From DALYJJ01 sp033763935 (GTDB taxonomy: Bacteria; Acidobacteriota; Terriglobia; Bryobacterales; Bryobacteraceae), in contig JANRJO010000065.1 in the NCBI GenBank assembly GCA_033763935.1, forward strand, positions 1 to 64,000: a DNA stretch of 64,000 bases, given 5' to 3'. A program made the position numbers and the translations under genes. Below, piece by piece: positions 53,599 to 62,583 of this stretch; position 1 is the first letter of the stretch, and every line of letters begins with the position of its first letter. The notes below the pieces were generated by a model, which was given only the letters and a program-made list of their open reading frames with translations, had not been told where the DNA came from and searched no databases.

Positions 53599-54450
53599 GT
53601 ACTTCGCCGTCAGCTCCTTCAGCTTCCGCAACAGCCGCGGCGTCGCCGTCTTCGCATCCTCCTCGGCTTCGTACTCCAGCGCCAGGTAGCCGCGGTAGCC
53701 GGACTTCGCCACCGTTCCCACCACGCGGTCCCAATCCTGCGCCACCTTCTTGCCGCTCTCGTCCTTCATCTCTGCCTTCACCTGAACGTTCGCCGCGTAG
53801 GGCAACAGCATCTCGATCTGCCGGAACACGTCCTTCTCGAAGTTGCCCGTGTCCAGGTTTACCGCCACCCACGGCGAATCGACCTTCTTGACGATCTCGA
53901 TGATCCGCTCCGCCCGCGACGTGATCCCTCCGTGATTCTCCAGGCCGAGAATCACGCCCCGAGACCCCGCGTACTCCGCCGCCCGCTTCAACACTTCCAC
54001 CACCCACGACGCCGCCTGCTCTTCGGTCGACCCGTTCGGCACGTTGCCGCCAAACACCCGGATGTGCCCCGCGCCGAGCTTCGCCGCCACGTCCACCCAC
54101 GCGCGCAACTGCGTCACTTCCTTCTCCTGCAGCTCCGCCGCCGCGCGCGTCATCTCGCTACGCACAGAGATGCTGTACAGCTCCACCCCGCTCCGGTACG
54201 CCGCCCGCTTCAGCGGCAGCAGAAACGAATCAGTCGTATCGGGAAACCAGTACACCGTCAGGTCGAGCCCATCGATCCCCGTCTCGACGGCGAGCGTCAC
54301 CAGGTCCTCGTACTTCATGCTCCCGCTTTTCAGCGCGTCCCGATACGAGTAGGCGCACAGCGCGCTCTTCAGCCGCGCTTTCCCGGCGCCGAAAACCCGA
54401 ACCGGCGCCAACGCGATCGGCAAAAGCTTCAAGAGAGAACGGCGATCCAT
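53590..54450 (-). CDS. Tat-exported sugar phosphate isomerase/epimerase-like protein
   Basis: 286 residues: Tat-like signal (MDRRSLLKLLPIALAP) and a TIM-barrel xylose-isomerase-like domain with metal-ligand segments ILGLENHGG, AVNLDTGNF, VQVKAEMKD and YLALEYEAEED. Such exported epimerases are common beside Gfo/Idh proteins in this phylum; substrate unknown. The 3' end overlaps the convergent esterase by 9 nt. TAGGGT lies 6 nt before ATG 54450. Confidence 0.87.
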   Translation of the reverse strand: MDRRSLLKLLPIALAPVRVFGAGKARLKSALCAYSYRDALKSGSMKYEDLVTLAVETGIDGLDLTVYWFPDTTDSFLLPLKRAAYRSGVELYSISVRSEMTRAAAELQEKEVTQLRAWVDVAAKLGAGHIRVFGGNVPNGSTEEQAASWVVEVLKRAAEYAGSRGVILGLENHGGITSRAERIIEIVKKVDSPWVAVNLDTGNFEKDVFRQIEMLLPYAANVQVKAEMKDESGKKVAQDWDRVVGTVAKSGYRGYLALEYEAEEDAKTATPRLLRKLKELTAKYSA

Positions 54451-54456
54451 CCTCAC

Positions 54457-54462
54457 ACCCTA
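54457..54462 (-). promoter_or_regulatory. -10-like box TAGGGT, leaderless start
   Basis: On the minus strand TAGGGT ends 6 nt before ATG 54450, in the 28-bp divergent gap before the AAA gene. Confidence 0.35.
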
Positions 54463-54478
54463 CCAACAAACGCACCGA

Positions 54479-55654
54479 ATGGAGGATGATGTGTTCGTGG
54501 AGAGCCCATCACGTTTTTTGAATCTCAGGGTCGAGGGCTTTCGCCGGCTCGCAAAGGTGGACATTCAGCTCCGCCCGTTGAACGTCCTGATCGGAGCGAA
54601 TGGCGTCGGCAAGACCTCGCTGCTGGATGCGCTTTCCTTGCTTGCTTCGTCGGCCCAAGGGTCTCTGAACGCCGCTCTCAGTGAACTCTCCGGATTGCCT
54701 GCTATCCTAACCTATGATCGTTCGGCCGACCTCGGCCTCGGGCTTTCCCTCGACTGGCCGGGACATTCTCCGCTCGACTATTCTCTGTGCGTCCGCCAGC
54801 AGGGCAACGAACACTTCATTCGCCGGGAGACCTTGAGCCAGCCCAAGGATGACGGCTCGCCCGGTTCCTTACACATTGACGCAGGCCCCGGCTACGTGGA
54901 ATATCACGATGTAGACCAGGGCAAACTGGTGCGGCCCTATTGGCAGTACGATCTCGGTGAGACGGCACTGTCCCAAGTTCCCAGGTTGTACCGTACGCCG
55001 GAAGAGTTCCGCCGCCGGCTTGCGTCATCGACGTTCTACCATGTGCTCGATGTCGGCCCGCGATCCCCCGTGCGTCTGCCGCAGCCAATGCGTCCAGCGA
55101 CGTTGCCGGGAAGGAATGGCGAGGATCTCGTATCTGCGCTCTTCTCCATGCAGCAGGCGGATCGCGATCGTTTCGAAGCGGTCGAGGATGCCATACGATC
55201 CGCTTTCCCAGGCTTCCAGCGTCTCGACTTCCCGCCGGTGGCCGCCGGTACCCTTGCCATGACCTGGCGCGAAGATAGGTTCTCGAAGCCTCTCTACATG
55301 CACCAATTGAGCGAGGGAACACTGCGCTTCCTGTGGCTGGCGACGCTCCTGCAAAGTCCGGGGCTGACTGCACTCACGCTGCTCGACGAACCCGAAGTCA
55401 GCCTCCACCCCGAACTTCTCAATCTTCTGGCCGGGCTCCTCAGGGAGGCCGCCAGAAGAACGCAGATCGTCGTCGCCACTCACTCCGACCGCCTCATTCG
55501 ATTCCTGAAGCCGGACGAGGTCATCGTCATGGACACCGAGGAGGATGGTTCGGCGAGTTTAACCTGGGCAGACTCGCTCGATCTCGAGCACTGGCTCGAA
55601 GAATACACGCTCGATGAGCTTTGGCGCAGCGGCCACATCGGAGCTCGCGCGTGA
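54479..55654 (+). CDS. AAA ATPase of OLD/ABC-like type
   Basis: 391-residue ATPase of the AAA_21 (OLD/RecF-like) group: Walker A GANGVGKT (39-46), ABC-like signature LSEGTLR (277-283), Walker B TLLDEP (Asp303, Glu304) and switch His335 (ATHSD). There is no TOPRIM domain in this chain; the next gene supplies a DUF4276 protein, overlapping as GTGA. Such pairs resemble split OLD/PARIS-type phage-defence systems. Codons such as TTG, CTT, GGA and TCC, and lower third-position GC than neighbours, suggest recent acquisition. GTG 54491 with GGAGG 5 nt upstream is an alternative start. Confidence 0.85.
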   Translation: MEDDVFVESPSRFLNLRVEGFRRLAKVDIQLRPLNVLIGANGVGKTSLLDALSLLASSAQGSLNAALSELSGLPAILTYDRSADLGLGLSLDWPGHSPLDYSLCVRQQGNEHFIRRETLSQPKDDGSPGSLHIDAGPGYVEYHDVDQGKLVRPYWQYDLGETALSQVPRLYRTPEEFRRRLASSTFYHVLDVGPRSPVRLPQPMRPATLPGRNGEDLVSALFSMQQADRDRFEAVEDAIRSAFPGFQRLDFPPVAAGTLAMTWREDRFSKPLYMHQLSEGTLRFLWLATLLQSPGLTALTLLDEPEVSLHPELLNLLAGLLREAARRTQIVVATHSDRLIRFLKPDEVIVMDTEEDGSASLTWADSLDLEHWLEEYTLDELWRSGHIGARA

Positions 55655-56250
55655 AGATCGTTATCCTCGTCGAGGGGCAGACGGAGAAATGCTTCTTTCC
55701 CTGCCTTCGCGGATTCCTTGAGAAGCAGTTAGTCGGCCGGATGCCTAAGTTAAGGCCGGATGTCTACGATGGGCGACTGCCGAAGAATGAGAAGCTGCGG
55801 CGGAAGGTTGAGCTACTGCTCTGTGGTTCGGCCGACCACGTGATTGCGTTAACCGATGTTTATACGGGCACTGCCGATTTTGCAGACGCCGAGGATGCAA
55901 AGCGCAAAATGCGGACCTGGGTAGGTCCCAACGACCGTTTCCACCCGCACACTGCGCTCCATGACTTCGAGGCTTGGCTCATACCCTACTGGCCAGCGAT
56001 TCAGAAACTCGCCCGCCACAACAAGTCCGCTCCGCCGGGAACGCCCGAGTCAATCAACCACAATTGCCCACCTTCCCGCCATATTCAAGAAATCTTCCGC
56101 GTGGGCCAGTCTCCAAGAGACTACATCAAAACCCGCGACGCGAAGGCGATCCTGGAGGGTCAGGACTTGTCGGTCGCTATCGCTTGCTGTCCCGAACTGA
56201 AAGCCTTCGTGAACACCATCCTTACTCTCAGCGGGGGTGTGGCTTTATAG
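55651..56250 (+). CDS. DUF4276 (TOPRIM-like) protein
   Basis: 199 residues. N-terminal KIVILVEGQTEK places the TOPRIM-type Glu at 8, and Asp69 lies in ALTDVYTG; HDFEAWLIPYWP and AKAILEG match DUF4276. This family is thought to be TOPRIM-like nucleases or nucleotide-processing effectors that work with AAA partners. GTG start 55651 overlaps the ATPase stop, so the two are coupled. Third codon positions are visibly less GC-rich (TTA, AGG, GAT) than in housekeeping genes nearby. Confidence 0.83.
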   Translation: MKIVILVEGQTEKCFFPCLRGFLEKQLVGRMPKLRPDVYDGRLPKNEKLRRKVELLLCGSADHVIALTDVYTGTADFADAEDAKRKMRTWVGPNDRFHPHTALHDFEAWLIPYWPAIQKLARHNKSAPPGTPESINHNCPPSRHIQEIFRVGQSPRDYIKTRDAKAILEGQDLSVAIACCPELKAFVNTILTLSGGVAL

Positions 56251-56267
56251 CCTCTTAAGCCTTGCCC

Positions 56268-58100
56268 CTACCGCAGCGGCGACGCCCCCGTTGCCTGCGC
56301 CGGCGCCTCGATCCCCAACAATTGCGCCACCAGAGGCGCTACATCGATCACCTTCACCCGCGGCCACGTCCCCCCTTTCGGCAGCCGCGGCCCCCGCCCG
56401 ATCAGAATCGCCAGCATATCCGCCCGCGTCGGCAGGAATCCGTGATTCCCCAGCGGCGCCTCCGCGCGCCCCACCACCGGCGCATCTTTGTCCCGCGTGA
56501 ACGAATACCCGCGCGCGTACTCGAAATACAGGTCGCCGCTGTGCGGCCCGCCAATCCCGAACCGCTCCCCATCCGTCTCCGGCCGGAAGAACTCGGTGAA
56601 CACCGGCTGCCCGGTCTCCGGGTCCTTCACCCGGGCTAGAACCGACTGCGCCTCCGCCACCACCGCCTTCCTCTGCTCCGGCGGCACCGTCCCCTTCTTC
56701 CAGTCCGTCGTGTTCACAACCAGGAAGTTGTAGACGTGCGTGACGCGGTCCGCCTGCCCCGCCTCCCGCAGCAGCCGGTCGATGTTCACGTGCTTCCACA
56801 CCGGCGCCATGCCGTGGTCGCTCGTGAACAACACCGTCCCGTCCTTCGCCGCCAGGTCCGCGAACGCGTCCACCGCGCGGTTCAGCGCCACGTACGCCCA
56901 ACGCCGGTAGAACGTGTACCGGTCGCGCAGCGCCTTGGAAACCCCTGGCGTCGACTCGTGCACCATCCCGTACCACGCATGGTCGACCTCGTCCGGGTAG
57001 TTCAGGTAGCCGATGAACAGCCGCGGCGAGAACCGCTTCGCCAGCCACTCCGCCTGCCGCGTGTTCTGACGAATGACGAACTCCACCGCCTCTAGATAGA
57101 GCCTCTCGGCCGACCCGTCCCCGCCCTTGTACGACAGCTCTCCCAACCCCCCACGCCCGAGCAACCGCCCGGGACCGTTCCCAACAAACGCGCCCGTCTC
57201 CGCCAGCATCTGGTCCCGCTGCGCGTCCGCGTCCGCGCCGCCGTTGTAATACCCCAACTCCTGCAAGGGCGTCTGCAACAGCAGGAAGTCGGAGGCGTCC
57301 GCCGTCAACCCGGTCAGCCGGAAGTGCGTCACCAACCCGGGCGCTACCGTCAATCCCGCGCTGAAGTACCGCGCCAGGGCCCGCCTCCGCGGCAGCTCCG
57401 TCTCGAGCGCCTGCGACTCCACCCGCACCCGCCCTCCCTTCGGATCCGCGGCCACGAACAGGTCCTTCGCCGTCGCTGCCCCGTACAGGGTGTACGGCTT
57501 CGCGCTCCACGAGAAACACCGCACCGCACCCGATACCAGCGGCACGAAAACCGCGCAATCCTCCGCCTTCACGTCCGCGCCCCGCACCACCTGGTACGGC
57601 GCCACCTCCCGCGTCTGGTACCCGTTCACCACCACCGGCGGCGTCTTCGACCCCGGCGCCGTATTGATCGGCAAGAACGGAAACGCCTGCGTCGCCTGGT
57701 AAGCCACCGCGCTCACCCCTTGCCGCGCCGCCGCCGCCCAAATGGGCTCCGCCTTCAGACTCTCCGCGCGGAATCCGATCGCCCACTCGCGAAACTCATG
57801 CTCGGCCCGCGGCGTCCGGGGCACCGAGTTCCCCGAGATCCCGTTCACCGCCCCATACGCGCCCGTAAACAACGCCGCGTGCGTATTCGCCGTCGTGCTG
57901 GGCATGTGCGGCACCGCTCCCTGCGCCACCACGCCCTCCCGCGCAATCTTCTTGAGAGCCGTCAACTCCTCGGCCACCGGGTCTTCCGTGAACCGCTCGT
58001 AGCCCATCCCGTCCAGGCTCACCAGCACGACGCGCGATTGGGCGCCGGCCTGCATCGCGAATGCCGCTGCCAACAGCCAACAGAAGCTAAGCCGCGCCAT
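56268..58100 (-). CDS. Exported alkaline-phosphatase-superfamily phosphodiesterase
   Basis: 610 residues: signal peptide (1-20), then a type I phosphodiesterase/nucleotide pyrophosphatase domain. Metal motif VVLVSLDGMGYERF, the nucleophile Thr/Ser region MPSTTANTHAALFTG, YPDEVDHAWYG, FTSDHGMAPVWKHVN and GGPHSGDLYF supply the two-metal site. It probably hydrolyses phosphodiesters or phosphonates in the periplasm. It begins 14 nt inside the end of the dienelactone hydrolase gene, hence cotranscribed. Confidence 0.88.
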   Translation of the reverse strand: MARLSFCWLLAAAFAMQAGAQSRVVLVSLDGMGYERFTEDPVAEELTALKKIAREGVVAQGAVPHMPSTTANTHAALFTGAYGAVNGISGNSVPRTPRAEHEFREWAIGFRAESLKAEPIWAAAARQGVSAVAYQATQAFPFLPINTAPGSKTPPVVVNGYQTREVAPYQVVRGADVKAEDCAVFVPLVSGAVRCFSWSAKPYTLYGAATAKDLFVAADPKGGRVRVESQALETELPRRRALARYFSAGLTVAPGLVTHFRLTGLTADASDFLLLQTPLQELGYYNGGADADAQRDQMLAETGAFVGNGPGRLLGRGGLGELSYKGGDGSAERLYLEAVEFVIRQNTRQAEWLAKRFSPRLFIGYLNYPDEVDHAWYGMVHESTPGVSKALRDRYTFYRRWAYVALNRAVDAFADLAAKDGTVLFTSDHGMAPVWKHVNIDRLLREAGQADRVTHVYNFLVVNTTDWKKGTVPPEQRKAVVAEAQSVLARVKDPETGQPVFTEFFRPETDGERFGIGGPHSGDLYFEYARGYSFTRDKDAPVVGRAEAPLGNHGFLPTRADMLAILIGRGPRLPKGGTWPRVKVIDVAPLVAQLLGIEAPAQATGASPLR

Positions 58101-58962
58101 GCTTCTTGAACCAGTCCTGCAGCCGCTTCCAGCCGTCCTCGGCCATCTCCTTCCGGTAACTCGGCCGGTAGTCCGCGTGGAATCCGTGCGGCCCCTGCGG
58201 ATACACCACGATCTCGGACTTCGAGTTCGCCGCCTTCAACGCCGCCCGCATCTTCTCCACCGTGTCCATCGGGATGCCCTGGTCCGCCTCGCCATACAGG
58301 CCCAGCACCGGCGCCTTCAACTGCCCCGCCACATCGATCGGCTGCTTCGGCTGTAGCGGCGAACTCGGCCGGTCCGCCCGCGGCAGCAGCGTCCCGTACC
58401 ACGCCACTCCCGCCTTCAGCTTCGGCTGATGCGCGGCGTACAGCCACACGATCCGCCCGCCCCAGCAGAAACCCGTCACGCCCAGTTTCCCGGTATTCGC
58501 CTTGCCCGTCTTCTCCGCCCACGCTACCGTCGCGTCCAGGTCCGACATCACCTGCTCGTCGGGCACCTTCGAAACCACCTTGGAGATGATCTCCTGGAAG
58601 TTCTCCATCTTGCTCACGTCGCCCTGCCGCGCATACAACTCCGGCGCAATCGCCAGGTGCCCCAGCTTTGCAAAGCGCCGGCAGATGTCTTTGATATGTT
58701 CGTGAACCCCGAAAATCTCTTGCACCACCAGCACCGTCGGGAATTTGCCGCCCTTGGCCGGCATCGCCCGGTACGCCGGGATCTCGACATCCTTCGTCGG
58801 GATCTTCACCTCGCCCGCCTCCAGCCCCTGCGTGTCCGTGGTGATCATCGTCTGACCCACCACCGGTTGAACGGCCAGCGCAAACCCGGAGATCAGCCCG
58901 TTCATTACCTGTCGTCGGTCCAGATCCATCTTCGGTAACAGACTATCCAGTTGATCTTGCAT
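58087..58962 (-). CDS. Dienelactone hydrolase family protein
   Basis: 291 residues. The N-terminus has a Tat-like DRRQVMNGLISGFAL segment, then a dienelactone-hydrolase alpha/beta domain: VLVVQEIFGVHEHIKDICRR, nucleophile Cys in GVTGFCWGGR, Asp in YGEADQGIP, His in GPHGFHADYR. ATG 58962 is supported by TACGAT 7 nt upstream; an internal Met before DLDRR is the alternative. Substrate unknown. Confidence 0.88.
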   Translation of the reverse strand: MQDQLDSLLPKMDLDRRQVMNGLISGFALAVQPVVGQTMITTDTQGLEAGEVKIPTKDVEIPAYRAMPAKGGKFPTVLVVQEIFGVHEHIKDICRRFAKLGHLAIAPELYARQGDVSKMENFQEIISKVVSKVPDEQVMSDLDATVAWAEKTGKANTGKLGVTGFCWGGRIVWLYAAHQPKLKAGVAWYGTLLPRADRPSSPLQPKQPIDVAGQLKAPVLGLYGEADQGIPMDTVEKMRAALKAANSKSEIVVYPQGPHGFHADYRPSYRKEMAEDGWKRLQDWFKKHGAA

Positions 58963-58969
58963 GCTGCCA

Positions 58970-58975
58970 ATCGTA
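58970..58975 (-). promoter_or_regulatory. -10 box TACGAT, leaderless start
   Basis: TACGAT on the minus strand ends 7 nt before ATG 58962. Confidence 0.5.
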
Positions 58976-59019
58976 CCGCAGGGAAACTGCGATCTCTGTG
59001 TCCGAATCTAACCAGGTGA

Positions 59020-60117
59020 ATGCGAAGGAAGAAACAGCCGGATCTGCCCCTCGACCCCGTACAGTCGGCCCTCATCGCAGGTTTGCGCTACGTGCGGCCC
59101 TACGGTCCCGGCATCGTTCGTAAGCGGTCCGGCCGAGGTTTCACCTACATCGGCGTCGACAGCAGGCCCGTCCGTGACCGAGCCACTCTCGATCGTATCC
59201 GCTCACTCGTCATCCCCCCTGGCTGGGCTGACGTCTGGATCTGCCCCCTCGCCAACGGGCACCTCCAGGCCATCGGCCGCGACGCCAAAGGGAGGAAGCA
59301 ATACCGCTACCACCCGCAGTACCGCGAGGTCCGCGACGCCACGAAATTCACCAAGATGATGGCCTTCGGCGCCGCACTGCCCAAAATCCGTGTGCAGGTC
59401 GATCAGGACATCCGCCTTCCCGGCCTCACCAAACGAAAAGTTGTCGCCGCCGCCGTCAAACTCCTCGACGCCACCGGGATGCGCGTGGGCAACGAGGAGT
59501 ACGCCAAGACCAACGAGTCCTACGGCCTGACCACGCTCCGTGATCACCACGTCGAGATCGCCGGCCACCGCCTCAAGTTCCAATTTCGCGGCAAAAGCGG
59601 CCAGGACCAGGAGATCGAGCTCACCGACCGCCGCCTCGCGAAGATCGTCAAGGACTGCCAGGATATCCCCGGTTACGAACTATTCCAGTACGTCGACGAC
59701 ACCGGCGAGACCGCCCGCCTCGACTCGGGCGACATCAACGATTACCTTCGCGAAATCACCGGTGAGGAGTTCACCGCCAAAGACTTTCGCACCTGGAACG
59801 GCACCGGCCTCATGGCGCTCGAACTCGAAGCCGTCGGCCCCTGCGACACGGTCACGGTGCGCAAGAAGAATGTCGTCGCTTCGGTCAAATCCGTTGCCGC
59901 CAAGCTGGGCAACCGCCCCGCCACCTGCCGCAAGTACTACATCCACCCCGCCATCCTCGACGCCTACGAGGATGGCTCCCTCTTCGAAGCCTTCAATAAG
60001 TGCCCTACCGCCGACCCTACCGACGAAGCGGCCCTTCGCCGCGAGGAACAGTGCATCATGAACGTCATCCAGACGTTCCTCGAACGCGCCGCCACCGTCG
60101 CCCGCAAAGCCGCCTGA
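59020..60117 (+). CDS. DNA topoisomerase IB
   Basis: 365-residue poxvirus/bacterial-type topoisomerase IB relaxing supercoils by a 3'-phosphotyrosyl intermediate. GFTYIGVDSRPVRD and IPPGWADVWICPLANGHLQA in the N-terminal domain; catalytic residues in GMRVGNEEYAKTNESYGLTT (Arg), KFQFRGKSG (Lys), DFRTWNGT (second Arg) and the nucleophile Tyr in RKYYIHP (about 305). Such enzymes occur patchily in bacteria. Monocistronic. Confidence 0.92.
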   Translation: MRRKKQPDLPLDPVQSALIAGLRYVRPYGPGIVRKRSGRGFTYIGVDSRPVRDRATLDRIRSLVIPPGWADVWICPLANGHLQAIGRDAKGRKQYRYHPQYREVRDATKFTKMMAFGAALPKIRVQVDQDIRLPGLTKRKVVAAAVKLLDATGMRVGNEEYAKTNESYGLTTLRDHHVEIAGHRLKFQFRGKSGQDQEIELTDRRLAKIVKDCQDIPGYELFQYVDDTGETARLDSGDINDYLREITGEEFTAKDFRTWNGTGLMALELEAVGPCDTVTVRKKNVVASVKSVAAKLGNRPATCRKYYIHPAILDAYEDGSLFEAFNKCPTADPTDEAALRREEQCIMNVIQTFLERAATVARKAA

Positions 60118-60120
60118 GGG

Positions 60121-60666
60121 CTAGAACCGCCGCGGAAAACCCGAGAACCCTAAAGACGCCAGCTTTTCCCCCGTCTCATTCAACTCCGACCGCTTCAACG
60201 GCCCCACCAGCACGCGGAACACGTTCTCCTTCACGCCCGGCACAAACCGCGCCGGCATGTTCTTCCGCTTGAGCACTTCAACGAACACCTCGGCCATGCC
60301 GCGCTCCACCGAGCCTACCTGCATATACAACTCCCCCGTCCCCGGCTCGGGGTCCGGATCCGCCTGCACCGCCGGCACCACCGGCTCGGGCGCCCTCTTG
60401 GGCATCACGGGTAACATCGCCGCCGTCGCAGTCCCATAGGATGCGGCCTTAGTTACCGCCGGCGGGTCCACTACCAATACCTGCCCCGGCCCTTTGCTCA
60501 TGGCCGTGCTGCCGTCCCGCGCGAATTGCGCCGCGGTCACCGCCCGGCCCGCCATGTACGCCACGCCTGCTACCACGCCCATCTGCATCAGCAGTAGGAA
60601 CAATGTCGTCGCCAACTGCCTCTGTCCCAAGACGATCTCGAACTTGCCTTCCGTCTTCTCGATCAT
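60121..60666 (-). CDS. Membrane-anchored SPOR-like domain protein
   Basis: 181 residues: short cytoplasmic N-terminus, one membrane segment (about 19-40, TTLFLLLMQMGVVAGVAYMAG), a Pro/Ala-rich linker and a C-terminal SPOR-like domain (about 112-181; LYMQVGSVERGMAEVFVEVL, NVFRVLVGPLKRSEL) that would bind denuded peptidoglycan. A clear GGAGG lies 6 nt before the ATG, so this gene is initiated in the classical way. Confidence 0.85.
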   Translation of the reverse strand: MIEKTEGKFEIVLGQRQLATTLFLLLMQMGVVAGVAYMAGRAVTAAQFARDGSTAMSKGPGQVLVVDPPAVTKAASYGTATAAMLPVMPKRAPEPVVPAVQADPDPEPGTGELYMQVGSVERGMAEVFVEVLKRKNMPARFVPGVKENVFRVLVGPLKRSELNETGEKLASLGFSGFPRRF

Positions 60667-60780
60667 GGAACCTCCGCCTGACTCAGCTATCGGCGGAACC
60701 CCCCGGTGCCATTAGAGCCTCTCCCCCTAATTTTCAGCGATTCCCCCGATCGGCCTACGGATTTCCCCTATCGCCGCCGC

Positions 60781-62583
60781 TCACCAGAGATAGTCCTTCG
60801 CCTGCTCCCGCCGCTCATAGCTATCCAATATGTGAACCACCCTCAGCTTCTTCAACTTCGTTGGCGATAACGCCCCAATCGGCACATACAAGATCGCCCG
60901 CCCCAAATGCGCCGCCACCGACCGGAAAATGCTCCGCGGCGGCTTGGCCGCCACGTACACCACCAACCGCTCCACCGAGTAATCCAGCCCCGCCAGCAAC
61001 AGCCGCTCCGCCTTCGTCTCCGCGAACTCGTAATCCGGATCCCCCCAAACGTCGTACATCCGTCGCGCAGGCAGGGCCATCAGAAAACCGCCGTACTCCG
61101 CCCGCCCGATCCCCGGTCCCACCAGGTGGTCCCACGGGTGCGTCGAGTAAAACGCCATGTCCGACTCGTTCTGGCTCTCCCCCAGCCACGTCGTCGTATA
61201 GTTGTACCGCTCGTCCCGGTCGTCGTCGAAGATCACGACCACCGCCCCCACCTCGCCCTGCACGCGATCGAACCGCCGGACATAAATCCGCCCCTCATGC
61301 CAGTTCCGAATCGTCTCCCGCAGGTCCACCCCGTCGAAGATCGAGGTCGTGAACGGCTCCACCCGCACCCGTTCCTCGCTCACCAGGCTCTTCGCCTTCT
61401 GCTTCAGGAACCGCCCGTACTCCTCGATGACTAGGTCCTCGGGCGGGTACGAACAAATCGACTGCCCATCCAACTCCCGCGCCCACTCCCCCGGCCGCGG
61501 TTCCTTCTTCCTCTCCTTCAGCCCGCGCGGCCGCAAACGCTGCTTCGGCCGCGGCAGCCTCCTCCGCAGTCTCAACTTGCGCGTCCGCAGGAACACTTCG
61601 TCCCCTGATAAGTTCACCGTCTCTAAGTCCGACTCCGCCCTCTGCGGCGGATACCGCTGCGCCGCCGCCCAGACCTCCCACCCGTAGTTATCGTCCACCA
61701 CCGATCGCGCCGCTACGGTAAGGTCAAATAAGTTCGCCACTAACAAGCCGTCTAACTGCGCCAGGTTGCGCGTGTATCGCGCCATCATCCGCCGCTGCCA
61801 GTGCGCAATCTTCTGCCCCGTGTTCTTGACGTACTCCGCCTCTGCCTCTCGCAGCAGCGCATACTGCACCTTCACCCGGTCCGGCAGTTCGCCGCGGTCC
61901 TGCTCGTAGCGCCACTGTAAGTAAGGGATCTCGGCCGTGATCTCGTTCAGGCAGTCCGGATGCGCATTCACCGTCTGCGCCTCCAGTCGCTTGCCGCGCG
62001 CCACGGGCTCGCCCTGAGGTTTCTCCATGGCGTCGAGCAGAGCATGTAGCATGTTCAGCGATACCACCACCATCACCTGAGCCAGCGGGTCCGACCCCTG
62101 TAACTTCCACGCCATCGCCGCCGCGTGCTCTTCCATCTCCTCCGTGCGCGCCTGGGGATGCAGCCGGTACTGCTCGACATACCGCTCGTAACCGAGCCGC
62201 TGAATAGAATAAGGATCAGGATACGAATCCAGTAAGTGGGGCCTTTCTCCTGTCAGCGGCTCGAGAAACGCCACCTTCGCTCCCACCTCGAGCGCCGTCC
62301 GCACCGCCTCCGTAAACGGATCGCAAGGCTCCACCGGCACGTACACCGCCCGGTCCTCCTCCGCCGGGTCCTCCCACACCAGCACGGAGATCTCCGGTAG
62401 CCGCGCCAGCGCCTCCAGCAACGCTGACTCCAACGCCTCCGGTAACTCTACAGCCACGACGCCCGGCCGCGCCGCCAGAATCCGCCGGCGTACCTCGTAG
62501 GCAAACTCCAGCCTGCCCGGGGCTACCGGAAGATACTCGTAGTTACCCCGCTTCAGCGAACCAGGATCAGCTCCGGGGAACAT
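60781..62583 (-). CDS. Large uncharacterised partner of MoxR ATPase (600 aa)
   Basis: 600 residues, soluble, no signal peptide. The N-terminal part (about 20-130; RLEFAYEVRRRILAARPGVV, AVELPEALE, VGAKVAFLEPLTG) is reminiscent of the TraB/EreA/DUF5682-type fold. A helical middle follows, then an Arg/Lys-rich basic segment (about 335-385) and a C-terminal alpha/beta part (GAVVVIFDDDRDERYNYTTT, YSVERLVVYVAAKPP, AAHLGRAILYVPIGAL). I recognise no family with confidence. ATG 62583 lies 17 nt inside the MoxR gene, so the two form an obligate-looking pair; the ATPase probably remodels or activates this protein. Confidence 0.75.
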   Translation of the reverse strand: MFPGADPGSLKRGNYEYLPVAPGRLEFAYEVRRRILAARPGVVAVELPEALESALLEALARLPEISVLVWEDPAEEDRAVYVPVEPCDPFTEAVRTALEVGAKVAFLEPLTGERPHLLDSYPDPYSIQRLGYERYVEQYRLHPQARTEEMEEHAAAMAWKLQGSDPLAQVMVVVSLNMLHALLDAMEKPQGEPVARGKRLEAQTVNAHPDCLNEITAEIPYLQWRYEQDRGELPDRVKVQYALLREAEAEYVKNTGQKIAHWQRRMMARYTRNLAQLDGLLVANLFDLTVAARSVVDDNYGWEVWAAAQRYPPQRAESDLETVNLSGDEVFLRTRKLRLRRRLPRPKQRLRPRGLKERKKEPRPGEWARELDGQSICSYPPEDLVIEEYGRFLKQKAKSLVSEERVRVEPFTTSIFDGVDLRETIRNWHEGRIYVRRFDRVQGEVGAVVVIFDDDRDERYNYTTTWLGESQNESDMAFYSTHPWDHLVGPGIGRAEYGGFLMALPARRMYDVWGDPDYEFAETKAERLLLAGLDYSVERLVVYVAAKPPRSIFRSVAAHLGRAILYVPIGALSPTKLKKLRVVHILDSYERREQAKDYLW

